From assembly GCA_016930735.1 (NCBI GenBank), contig JAFGGF010000353.1:1-23338 (forward strand): DNA of 23,338 nt, written 5' to 3'. The translations under genes and the position numbers were made by a program. Below the pieces are notes generated by a model, which made no database searches, had not been told where the DNA came from, and was given only the letters and a program-made list of their open reading frames with translations. Positions within the stretch are counted from its first letter, which is position 1. Each line of letters starts with the position of its first letter. This stretch comes from Prolixibacteraceae bacterium. Lineage in GTDB: Bacteria; Bacteroidota; Bacteroidia; Bacteroidales; Prolixibacteraceae. Shown piece by piece: positions 1 to 6,583 of this stretch.

Positions 1-509
1 GCTTCAGATTTAGCCTCTTCTTTCAGCGATTCAACCAACTGAGCTTTTGCTTCATCGCCTGACATACCTGAAAGAGCTTCCAGTTTTTCAACCTGCTGCC
101 TGTGAAGCTTACTAAGTTCTTCATTTTTTTGTTCAACTACCAACAATTGGTTATTCAGGTTCTCACGAATAATATCGTTATCTTTTTTTGTAATCTCAAA
201 CTCTTTAATTCTTCTCTGTAATTCATCCCTGCGCTGGTTTAAAGCAGTATCTTTCTGATTGATCCTGTTTTCCTGGGCTGCAATTTTACTGTTCTTTTCG
301 TTAATAAACTTTTCGTGTTCCGATTTTAACTGGAAAAATTTTTCTTTTGCCTGAAGGATTTTATCCTTTTTTATAACTTCCCCTTCAGCATGCGCTTCTG
401 AGATCATTTTATTTTTCCTCTTTTTAAGGGCTTTATCCCAAATGTAGTATGAGATAAAACCTCCGGCAATAAAACCTATTGCAATTCCTATTATAATATT
501 ATTTCCCAT
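1..509 (-). CDS. rny: Ribonuclease Y, N-terminal part (cut by window edge)
   Basis: RNase Y is a membrane-anchored endoribonuclease that starts mRNA decay. Only the first 169 codons or so lie here; the frame is open to base 1. Residues about 4-23 form one hydrophobic helix (IIIGIAIGFIAGGFISYY), followed by a basic stretch and then a long, charged coiled coil rich in K, E and Q. Near the edge is GMSGDEAKAQLVESLKEEAK, which matches the family segment that follows the coiled coil. The KH and HD domains that define the enzyme lie outside the window, so the call rests on N-terminal architecture, this motif and position after zapA, an arrangement common in Bacteroidota. The ATG at 509 is the only start that gives the usual short N-terminus before the membrane helix. 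A hairpin with a T-run ends about 24 nt before it. Confidence 0.9.
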   Translation of the reverse strand, partial: MGNNIIIGIAIGFIAGGFISYYIWDKALKKRKNKMISEAHAEGEVIKKDKILQAKEKFFQLKSEHEKFINEKNSKIAAQENRINQKDTALNQRRDELQRRIKEFEITKKDNDIIRENLNNQLLVVEQKNEELSKLHRQQVEKLEALSGMSGDEAKAQLVESLKEEAKSE

Positions 510-532
510 ATATATTTCTTTAAGTTAATACT

Positions 533-590
533 AAAAAAACCGCAATATACAGCATCCGGGAAACTCCGGAATTCTATATGATGCGGTTTT
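533..590 (-). terminator. Intrinsic-terminator-like hairpin between zapA and rny
   Basis: On the minus strand AAAACCGCA (582-590) pairs with TGCGGTTTT (536-544), giving 9 bp. Inside are further partial pairs and a TCCGG/CCGGA hairpin at 555-570. The minus-strand transcript then runs into seven T residues (539-533), as expected of an intrinsic terminator read in the zapA-to-rny direction. The plus-strand exit (CGATAAT) has no T-run, so the element is directional. The T-run ends about 24 nt before the rny ATG, so it would act as a partial terminator or attenuator inside the operon, or it marks a processed RNA end. Confidence 0.65.
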
Positions 591-607
591 CGATAATATA
601 TTATATA

Positions 608-913
608 CTATGATTCTGTAACTGTTTTTTGATTTAAGAACTCAGTCACATCATCATTTAAGTTCTTTATTTCATCAACGAGAAGATCATATTTTTCATC
701 TTTTTTTTCTTCCAGGTAATTTAAAACAATCTGAAAAGCAGCCATTGCTATAAAATCCTGTGAGTCTTTATCGGCAAACTGCATTTTGAAACGATTTATC
801 ATTTCATTTAATAATTTAGCAGCCTGCCTGTATGTCTCCTCATTCTTCCGATCGATTACCAGGGGATAACCCCTGTTCTCAATAACTATATTTATTGAAA
901 GTTTATCTTTCAT
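608..913 (-). CDS. zapA: Cell division protein ZapA
   Basis: ZapA binds FtsZ at midcell and bundles its filaments. The 101-residue product has the usual family length. The N-terminal globular part contains INIVIENRGYPLVI followed by an EETYRQAAKLLNEMI helix, the family hallmark. The rest is a charged helix suited to the dimer and tetramer coiled coil. It starts 7 nt after the stop of the upstream small coiled-coil gene and is followed by rny, so the three are probably one transcript from the promoter at about 1234-1261. The last residues (QKTVTES) are a short polar tail. Identification is by sequence pattern and neighbourhood. Confidence 0.9.
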   Translation of the reverse strand: MKDKLSINIVIENRGYPLVIDRKNEETYRQAAKLLNEMINRFKMQFADKDSQDFIAMAAFQIVLNYLEEKKDEKYDLLVDEIKNLNDDVTEFLNQKTVTES

Positions 914-920
914 TTTAACA

Positions 921-1214
921 TTACTTATTCAGTAATGCAATACATTTATCAATTTCCCGCAAAAGTTTGTTAATCTTCAGTTTTGCCATCCGGTTATCTT
1001 CATATCCGGATTCAAAAAACCTGGCTAACCTCAGATTTTCATATTTTTTCACCAACTCAGAATTCTCATTTTCAAGGCTTTTAATTTTATTTTCTAATTC
1101 CAGGACTGTTTCTTTCAGTTTTAAATTTTTTCCCTCCAGTAATTCATACCGGTTTATTAATTCAGCTATCCCGGACTTCAATTCCTTGATCAGAGTATAT
1201 TCATCACTGGTCAT
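921..1214 (-). CDS. Small coiled-coil protein upstream of zapA (ZapB-like)
   Basis: This 97-residue protein is almost entirely predicted coiled coil: residues about 20-62 carry heptad-like L/I spacing with many K, E and N. It ends in a distinct segment, KLKINKLLREIDKCIALLNK. No catalytic or membrane feature is visible. Small coiled-coil genes directly upstream of zapA are typical of Bacteroidota and are often annotated as hypothetical or ZapB-like. A role in the division ring together with ZapA is inferred from position and shape, not demonstrated. A Bacteroidota-type promoter lies 20-47 nt upstream, so this is probably the first gene of the zapA-rny operon. In many relatives pheT precedes it; here the upstream neighbour is a divergent M23 peptidase. 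Confidence 0.75.
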   Translation of the reverse strand: MTSDEYTLIKELKSGIAELINRYELLEGKNLKLKETVLELENKIKSLENENSELVKKYENLRLARFFESGYEDNRMAKLKINKLLREIDKCIALLNK

Positions 1215-1233
1215 TTTTGCTGCATTTCACGCA

Positions 1234-1261
1234 CAAAGTTAACATTTTTGAGTTATTGCAA
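1234..1261 (-). promoter_or_regulatory. Promoter of the zapB-like/zapA/rny operon
   Basis: The minus strand reads TTG (1261-1259), 17 bp, then TAACTTTG (1241-1234). This fits the Bacteroidota primary sigma consensus (TTG near -33, TAnnTTTG near -7). The expected start is near 1228, giving a leader of about 14 nt before the ATG at 1214. Confidence 0.6.
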
Positions 1262-1284
1262 AAATCTAAGCCATTCATTTTCGG

Positions 1285-1313
1285 TTGATATATGTTTACA
1301 TCTTCTATATTTG
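1285..1313 (+). promoter_or_regulatory. Promoter of the M23 peptidase/anmK unit
   Basis: TTG at 1285-1287, an 18-bp spacer, and TATATTTG at 1306-1313 match the Bacteroidota TTG/TAnnTTTG promoter pattern. The start should fall near 1320, leaving a leader of about 30 nt. It is divergent from, and within 30 bp of, the promoter of the zapA operon. Confidence 0.65.
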
Positions 1314-1350
1314 TAAACTTAATTAAAAAATCGATTATTAAAACAGGTTT

Positions 1351-3057
1351 ATGAGGGGAATTGTTTTATCCGTATTATTGTTAGTTTCTATAAGGATTTA
1401 TCCACAGGAAAAGTTTTTCTCAGAACCATTAAAAATCCCGATCCTGATTACAGGAAGTTTTGCAGAATTACGCACGGACCATTTTCATTCAGGAATAGAT
1501 ATTAAAACCGAAGGAAGGACCGGGCTTCCGGTTTATCCTGCCGCTGATGGTTATATTTCAAGGATTGTTGTTTCACCTGCAGGTTTTGGAAATGCATTAT
1601 ATATAAATCACAATAACCAAACCACAACATTATACGGGCACTTGCAGGAATTTAACAAAGCTGTTTCTGCTTACGTAAAAAATATCCAGTATAAAAATGA
1701 AAGTTTTAGTGTGGATATCAGTGTTCCGCCCGGTATTTTCCAGGTATCAAAAGATGAAATAATTGCTTACAGCGGGAACAGTGGGAGCTCAGGAGGCCCT
1801 CACCTTCATTTTGAGATCAGGGATAAGAAAACCCAGGAACCTCTGAATCCTTTTGAGTTTAACCTGAACATAGTGGATAAAACTGCACCCCTGTTTACCG
1901 GACTGAAGATTTACCCACTTGATGAAAACACACATATTGAAGGAAGTGGTTACGAAAAAAGCTATCAGGTTGTAAAATACAACGGTGGTTTTCACATTGC
2001 AAATAACCCATTAATACTTTTGTACGGGGAAATAGGATTTGGCGTGGAAGTTACTGACTACCTTGACGGAACATGGAGTAAATGCGGTATAAACCATCTT
2101 CGCGTTAAAATTGATGGACTACTTTTTTCATCAATCGATATCGAAAGATATTCATTTAATGACACCCGGTATTTAAACAGCCTGACCGATTATAAAAGTT
2201 ATATCAAATATAACCACAGATTTTATAAAACCTGGAAGGATCCGGGGAATAAACTTGATTTTTATACCTTGACAAACAACGATGGCTCCATTGAATTTAC
2301 AGATAATCAGAAACATAACATTGAAATAGTTGCCATTGATTCATACGGTAATGAATCAGAACTGGAATTTATTGTTAAAAGCAATATTCAGGATTTTACT
2401 TCAAAAAAGGAAAAAGGATTCCAGACATTTTATTACAATAAAGTAAACAGTTTTAATGCCGAAGGGATTTCACTTTACTGCCCTGTTGGTGCATTTTATT
2501 CTGATTTTGAATTCGATTACAATGTTGATTACCAAACCATTATTCCGGGATTATTTTCCAATATCCACAAAGTACATCATAATTACTCACCTATTCATGA
2601 TCCCATTAAATTAGCTGTTAAAACAAAGAATTTACCGGATCGCCTTCAGGAAAAAGCACTGATTGTAAAAATCGATGAAAAAACAGGCAAAAAAAATTCT
2701 GTGGGAGGATCATTTAAAAATGGTTTTGTTGAATGTAATATAAGGGCCTTTGGCGATTTTGCCGTTTCGGTTGATACAATTGCACCCATTATCAGATCAC
2801 TAAGCATCAGTAATAATATACTGAATGAAGTTTCTCAAATCAGGTTCAGGATCAGTGATGAACTTTCTGGTATAAAAAGTTACCTGGGGATTATCGATGG
2901 TAAATGGGCATTATTCGAATACGATGCAAAAAACAGTCTGCTTTCTTATAAATTTGATCCGGAAAGGATGGAATTCAACAAAAACCATACACTCCATCTG
3001 ACTGTCAGCGACAATAAAAACAATACGGCTGTTTATGAAGCTTCATTTTTTAAATAA
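1351..3057 (+). CDS. M23-family zinc metallopeptidase, exported
   Basis: Probable peptidoglycan endopeptidase of the LytM/M23 type. An N-terminal hydrophobic segment (residues 1-17, MRGIVLSVLLLVSIRIY) looks like a signal peptide. The M23 domain follows at about 35-170. Zinc ligands are recognisable: H46 and D50 in HSGID, and H153 in GPHLHFE (HLH at 151-153); YGHL at 95-98 is also conserved in the family. The remaining 400 residues carry no motif I recognise and resemble beta-rich accessory domains, with repeated short runs of the DKTAPLFTGL and DTIAPIIRSLSIS type. The catalytic residues look intact, so it is probably active rather than a regulatory degenerate homologue. The stop overlaps the anmK start by 23 nt, which suggests translational coupling and a joint role in wall turnover. 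The exact bond cleaved cannot be read from sequence. Confidence 0.9.
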   Translation: MRGIVLSVLLLVSIRIYPQEKFFSEPLKIPILITGSFAELRTDHFHSGIDIKTEGRTGLPVYPAADGYISRIVVSPAGFGNALYINHNNQTTTLYGHLQEFNKAVSAYVKNIQYKNESFSVDISVPPGIFQVSKDEIIAYSGNSGSSGGPHLHFEIRDKKTQEPLNPFEFNLNIVDKTAPLFTGLKIYPLDENTHIEGSGYEKSYQVVKYNGGFHIANNPLILLYGEIGFGVEVTDYLDGTWSKCGINHLRVKIDGLLFSSIDIERYSFNDTRYLNSLTDYKSYIKYNHRFYKTWKDPGNKLDFYTLTNNDGSIEFTDNQKHNIEIVAIDSYGNESELEFIVKSNIQDFTSKKEKGFQTFYYNKVNSFNAEGISLYCPVGAFYSDFEFDYNVDYQTIIPGLFSNIHKVHHNYSPIHDPIKLAVKTKNLPDRLQEKALIVKIDEKTGKKNSVGGSFKNGFVECNIRAFGDFAVSVDTIAPIIRSLSISNNILNEVSQIRFRISDELSGIKSYLGIIDGKWALFEYDAKNSLLSYKFDPERMEFNKNHTLHLTVSDNKNNTAVYEASFFK

Positions 3058-4108
3058 AAAACAGGTTACAGTAATCGGGATTATGTCGGGCACTTCACTC
3101 GACGGCCTTGATTTTGCTACTTGCCGGTTCAGTTTTAAAAATAAAAAATGGGAGTTTGAAATACTTAAATCAGCTACTTTTACATATAATCGGGATTGGA
3201 AAAAGTTGCTTGAAAATGCACCGGAACTTACTTCTGCTGAACTTCTGAAATTAAATCAAAGCTTTGGGAAATTCATAGGTGAAAAGGTTAATGAATTCAA
3301 ACAGGATTTCCCGGTAAATATCGATCTGATTTCTTCACACGGACATACTGTTTTTCATCAGCCTGAAATCGGGCTGACATACCAAATTGGTGATGGTGCA
3401 CAGATTGCACAAATAACCGGAATAACAACAATCTCTGACTTCAGGAGCACGGATGTTGCCTTAGGTGGGCAGGGGGCACCTCTGGTTCCGGTTGGAGATA
3501 AATACCTTTTTAAAGAATTTGATTATTGCCTGAACCTAGGTGGTTTTTCAAATATTTCATACGACGAAAAGGGTAAAAGAATTGCTTTCGATATTTGCCC
3601 AGTAAATATTGTGCTGAATTATTTGGCTGAAAAAAAAGGAAGTTTGTTTGATAAAGACGGAATTTTAGGTTCAAAAGGAAATATCAATATTAAATTATTA
3701 GAGCAACTGAATAAATTACCCTATTACGCAGCCAATCCACCAAAATCACTCGGAAGGGAATGGGTGGAAAAAAGTTTCCTGCCTGTGCTTCTGTCAAATA
3801 AATTGAATCAGGATGATATTTTCCGCACAGTGTACGAACACATCGCTTTTCAGATTGGTAAAACACTGAAAATAAATGGAAGAGCATTATTATCCGGTGG
3901 AGGCACACATAATAGTTTTCTGTTGGAGCGGTTAAAGAAATATACCGAAGCAGACCTGGTCATCCCTGATTTTCAGATCATCAATTATAAAGAAGCAATA
4001 ATTTTTGCTTTTCTTGGATTATTAAAAGTATCAGGTGAAATTAATTGTATATCATCTGTAACAGGGGCTTCCCGCGATTCAAGCTGTGGTGTGGTTCATT
4101 TTACGTAA
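3035..4108 (+). CDS. anmK: Anhydro-N-acetylmuramic acid kinase
   Basis: AnmK converts 1,6-anhydro-MurNAc and ATP to MurNAc-6-phosphate in the cytoplasm, a step of peptidoglycan recycling. The 357-residue length is normal. Hallmarks are IGIMSGTSLDGLD (residues 14-26, phosphate binding), SSHGHTVFHQP (100-110), DFRSTDVALGGQGAPLVP (135-152), LNLGGFSNIS (167-176) and LSGGGTHN (286-293). The segment equivalent to the FDTGPGN of proteobacterial enzymes reads FDICPVN here (D186 kept), probably a lineage variant. The ATG at 3035 lies inside the end of the M23 gene; the next in-frame ATG would remove the phosphate-binding motif, so the overlap is real. No separate promoter was seen. Anhydro-MurNAc usually arises from lytic transglycosylases, so the M23 neighbour supplies a related, not identical, step. 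Confidence 0.95.
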   Translation: MKLHFLNKKQVTVIGIMSGTSLDGLDFATCRFSFKNKKWEFEILKSATFTYNRDWKKLLENAPELTSAELLKLNQSFGKFIGEKVNEFKQDFPVNIDLISSHGHTVFHQPEIGLTYQIGDGAQIAQITGITTISDFRSTDVALGGQGAPLVPVGDKYLFKEFDYCLNLGGFSNISYDEKGKRIAFDICPVNIVLNYLAEKKGSLFDKDGILGSKGNINIKLLEQLNKLPYYAANPPKSLGREWVEKSFLPVLLSNKLNQDDIFRTVYEHIAFQIGKTLKINGRALLSGGGTHNSFLLERLKKYTEADLVIPDFQIINYKEAIIFAFLGLLKVSGEINCISSVTGASRDSSCGVVHFT

Positions 4109-4184
4109 AACAAGCAGGTTAAGCTCTGACTGTATTTCATTCAGCAAATAAGATTAATATCATGCCTGATTATATCGATTTAAT

Positions 4185-4192
4185 TATATTTG
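4185..4192 (+). promoter_or_regulatory. -7 box of the C69 peptidase promoter
   Basis: TATATTTG matches TAnnTTTG and ends 31 nt before the ATG at 4224. No good TTG lies at the expected distance; CTG at 4166-4168 with a 16-bp spacer is the nearest. The -33 part is therefore uncertain. Confidence 0.45.
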
Positions 4193-4223
4193 CCTTTTCT
4201 GAGAAACTTTAATAATAATAAAA

Positions 4224-5915
4224 ATGAGGAAACTTTTGTTTTTTATACTGATTACAGCGATATCAATAACAGTTTTAAATACAGGAAAAGTCAAAGGATG
4301 TACAAATTTCCTGATTTCAAAAAGTGCAACTGTCGACGGTTCAACCATGATAACTTATGCAGCCGATTCTCATGTTTTATATGGCGAATTATATCATTGG
4401 CCTGCTGCCGACTATCCTGCCGGAGCTATGCTTCAGATTTACGAATGGGATTCAGGTAAACATTTGGGTGAAATTAAGCAGGTCCAGCACACTTACAGTG
4501 TTATTGGCAATATGAATGAATTTCAGCTTGCTATTGGTGAAACAACTTATGGCGGGAGAAGTGAATTAAGCAGTCAGACCGGAGCAATTATGGATTATGG
4601 AAGCCTTATATACGTTACTCTTCAACGTGCAAAAACAGCACGTGAAGCCATCCAGGTGATGGCAGACCTGGTTGAAGAATATGGTTATTACAGTTCAGGT
4701 GAATCATTTTCTATTGCCGATCCGGATGAAGTATGGATACTTGAATTAATTGGTAAAGGAAACGGAGAAAAAGGTGCAGTGTGGGTGGCAATGAGGGTTC
4801 CCGATGGATATATCAGTGGCCATGCCAACCAGGCAAGGATTACTACTTTCCCGTTAAACGACCCGCAGAATTGTATGTATTCAAAAGATGTTATCTCATT
4901 TGCCCGTGAAAAAGGATGGTACGACGGTTTAAACAAGGATTTTAGTTTTTCCGACGTTTATGCACCAGTCGACTTTAGTGGTGCACGCTTTTGTGATGCC
5001 CGCGTTTGGGCTGGTTTTAATAAGGTTGCCAGTGGCATGGATCAGTATGAAGACTATGCATTAGGATTGGTAGAACATAGCGGTGAAAATAATTTTCCGT
5101 CAAACAGGCTCCCTCTCTGGGTAAAACCGGACAAAAAACTGACAGTCCAGGATGTTATGGGAATGATGCGCGATCATTTTGAGGGCACTAAACTCGATAT
5201 GACACAGGATATAGGTGCTGGTCCTTACAGGTTGCCATATCGCTGGAGAGGGCTAACATGGGAAGTGGATTCAGTGGAATACTGTAACGAACGTGCAATT
5301 TCAACACAGCAAACCGGGTTTTCATTTGTTGCACAGTGCCGCGAATGGCTCCCTGATCCGATTGGCGGGATAATCTGGTTTGGTGTTGACGATACCTACA
5401 GTACCTGCTATATTCCTATGTATTGCGGTATTAATGAAATTCCTGAATGTTTTGCAGTCGGAAACGGTGATATGCTTAAATACAGCGAAACTTCGGCATT
5501 CTGGACATTTAACTATGTTACAAATTTCGCTTATTTGCGATACGATGATATGATAAAAGACATTCAGAAAGTACAGTCGGAACTGGAAAATAAATATGTA
5601 AAATATGTTCCGGTAATTGATAAAGCGGCAGTCTCGCTTTTTAATGAATCAGGGGAAGTACAAGCTCGTAACTTTATTACCCAATATTCGGTAAACGAAG
5701 CCAATAATGCTACAAAACGATGGAAAGAACTGGGTCACTATCTTTTGGTTAAATACATGGACGGAAATATAAAGAAAGAAAAAGATGGTAAGTTCGAGCG
5801 CTCCGAAACCGGAATGCCTGTAGGTCCCATCTTTGCAGGTTACCCTGAATGGTGGTATGAAACGATTGTTAAAGCTACCGGCGACCACTTTAAAGTATCC
5901 GGTAGTGCGCATTAA
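4224..5915 (+). CDS. C69-family (dipeptidase-type) exported peptidase
   Basis: Members of peptidase family C69 are N-terminal nucleophile hydrolases that cleave dipeptides or short peptides. The first 25 residues (MRKLLFFILITAISITV and a short stretch) look like a signal peptide or propeptide. They end right before C26 in GCTNFLISKSATVDGST, the family signature in which this Cys becomes the nucleophile after processing. Further family-like segments are YAADSH (46-51) and ETTYGGRSEL. The 563-residue length fits the larger bacterial members. The C-terminal about 60 residues are charged and lack a recognisable sorting domain, so a periplasmic location is more likely than surface secretion. It has its own promoter and no co-directional partner close by. 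Substrate and the true maturation site are not visible. Confidence 0.85.
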   Translation: MRKLLFFILITAISITVLNTGKVKGCTNFLISKSATVDGSTMITYAADSHVLYGELYHWPAADYPAGAMLQIYEWDSGKHLGEIKQVQHTYSVIGNMNEFQLAIGETTYGGRSELSSQTGAIMDYGSLIYVTLQRAKTAREAIQVMADLVEEYGYYSSGESFSIADPDEVWILELIGKGNGEKGAVWVAMRVPDGYISGHANQARITTFPLNDPQNCMYSKDVISFAREKGWYDGLNKDFSFSDVYAPVDFSGARFCDARVWAGFNKVASGMDQYEDYALGLVEHSGENNFPSNRLPLWVKPDKKLTVQDVMGMMRDHFEGTKLDMTQDIGAGPYRLPYRWRGLTWEVDSVEYCNERAISTQQTGFSFVAQCREWLPDPIGGIIWFGVDDTYSTCYIPMYCGINEIPECFAVGNGDMLKYSETSAFWTFNYVTNFAYLRYDDMIKDIQKVQSELENKYVKYVPVIDKAAVSLFNESGEVQARNFITQYSVNEANNATKRWKELGHYLLVKYMDGNIKKEKDGKFERSETGMPVGPIFAGYPEWWYETIVKATGDHFKVSGSAH

Positions 5916-5974
5916 GTTGGATATTGGGGAAAATTGTCAAAATCCTTTATCTTATATCAAAGATTAAAAACAGT

Positions 5975-6003
5975 TTGCCGATTTAAAAAAAATATTAACT
6001 TTG
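5975..6003 (+). promoter_or_regulatory. rplS promoter
   Basis: TTG (5975-5977, within TTTG), an 18-bp spacer and TAACTTTG (5996-6003) form a near-ideal Bacteroidota promoter. The start is expected near 6010, giving a leader of about 66 nt that contains a hairpin. Confidence 0.75.
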
Positions 6004-6026
6004 CGCCGCATTTAAGCAATCTCTTT

Positions 6027-6042
6027 TCCGCCGGATGGCGGA
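6027..6042 (+). promoter_or_regulatory. Hairpin in the rplS 5' leader
   Basis: TCCGCC (6027-6032) and GGCGGA (6037-6042) form a perfect 6-bp GC-rich stem with a GGAT loop in the leader of rplS. It lies about 33 nt before the ATG, in otherwise AT-rich sequence. A role as a ribosomal-protein leader (autoregulation) is possible; mRNA protection is an alternative. No T-run follows, so it is not a terminator. Confidence 0.5.
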
Positions 6043-6075
6043 TTACATTGCCACAACAATTTAAATATTAGTAAA

Positions 6076-6423
6076 ATGGATTTAATTAAAGTAGCAGAAA
6101 ACGCATTTGACGTTCATGTAGATTTACCTGATTTTAAAGCGGGTGACACAATTACTGTGCGTTATAAAATCAGGGAAGGAAATAAGGAAAGGATTCAGAA
6201 TTTCCGTGGTGTTGTTATTCAGATTAAGGGAAAAGGTAATACAAAAACCTTTACCGTAAGAAAAATGTCAGGGAACGTTGGCGTCGAAAGGATATTCCCG
6301 ATCGTTTCGCCCTTTATTGACGGAATTGAAATTAATAAACGGGGAAGTGTACGCAGGAAAAGAATCTTTTATTTACGCGACCTTACTGGTAAAAAAGCCA
6401 GAATTAAAGAAAAAAGATTTTAA
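6076..6423 (+). CDS. rplS: 50S ribosomal protein L19
   Basis: bL19 sits at the 30S-50S interface. The 115-residue product has the full family pattern: FKAGDTITVRYKIREGNKER, then IQNFRGVVIQIKGKG, TFTVRKMSGNVGVERIFP and the basic C-terminus RRKRIFYLRDLTGKKARIKE. It is monocistronic here: a clear promoter lies upstream, and a strong intrinsic terminator follows 21 nt after the stop. In many bacteria rplS sits with rpsP, rimM and trmD; here it stands alone, which is common in Bacteroidota. The ATG follows an A-rich stretch with no Shine-Dalgarno sequence, as usual for this phylum. Confidence 0.98.
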   Translation: MDLIKVAENAFDVHVDLPDFKAGDTITVRYKIREGNKERIQNFRGVVIQIKGKGNTKTFTVRKMSGNVGVERIFPIVSPFIDGIEINKRGSVRRKRIFYLRDLTGKKARIKEKRF

Positions 6424-6444
6424 TTTCTTTATATACTATAAAAT

Positions 6445-6470
6445 AAAAGCCGGTTTTTACCGGCTTTTTT
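6445..6470 (+). terminator. Intrinsic terminator of rplS
   Basis: AAAAGCCGGT (6445-6454) pairs perfectly with ACCGGCTTTT (6459-6468) around a TTTT loop and runs into T residues to 6470. The A-run at the 5' side could also let it stop transcripts from the opposite strand. Confidence 0.9.
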
Positions 6471-6538
6471 ATTTCCGATAAACGCATAATATCCCTTTCC
6501 GTCGGTAAAATACGCCCGAACTTCTATTGTATTTTTAC

Positions 6539-6555
6539 AACCGGTTGGTCCGGTT
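6539..6555 (+). promoter_or_regulatory. Candidate regulatory repeat upstream of the exporter operon
   Basis: AACCGG (6539-6544) and CCGGTT (6550-6555) form a 6-bp inverted repeat with a 5-nt loop. Read the other way, CCGGTT occurs twice as a direct repeat (6541-6546 and 6550-6555), 9 bp apart. It ends 28 nt before the likely ATG of the TolC-like gene. It could be a regulator site (the operon encodes a LytTR regulator) or a leader hairpin. No convincing TAnnTTTG promoter was found near it. Confidence 0.35.
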
Positions 6556-6583
6556 TAGTTTTACTCCCAAAACAATTAATGTT

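Noticed and set aside
967..1242. Open plus-strand frame opposite the small coiled-coil gene
   Set aside because: It mirrors a coiled-coil gene with strong context, is Ser/Phe-rich as antisense frames of Lys/Glu-rich genes are, and has no promoter.
4190..4459. Plus-strand frame overlapping the 5' end of the C69 gene
   Set aside because: It is out of frame with a clear family member and its product has no recognisable pattern.
5941..5965. Hairpin after the C69 gene (AATC/GATT plus TTT/AAA)
   Set aside because: It is weak and bulged with no T-run on the plus strand, so it was not called a terminator.
6527..6583. TTG at 6527 as the start of the TolC-like gene
   Set aside because: It would add 19 residues before a perfect signal peptide beginning at the ATG at 6584.
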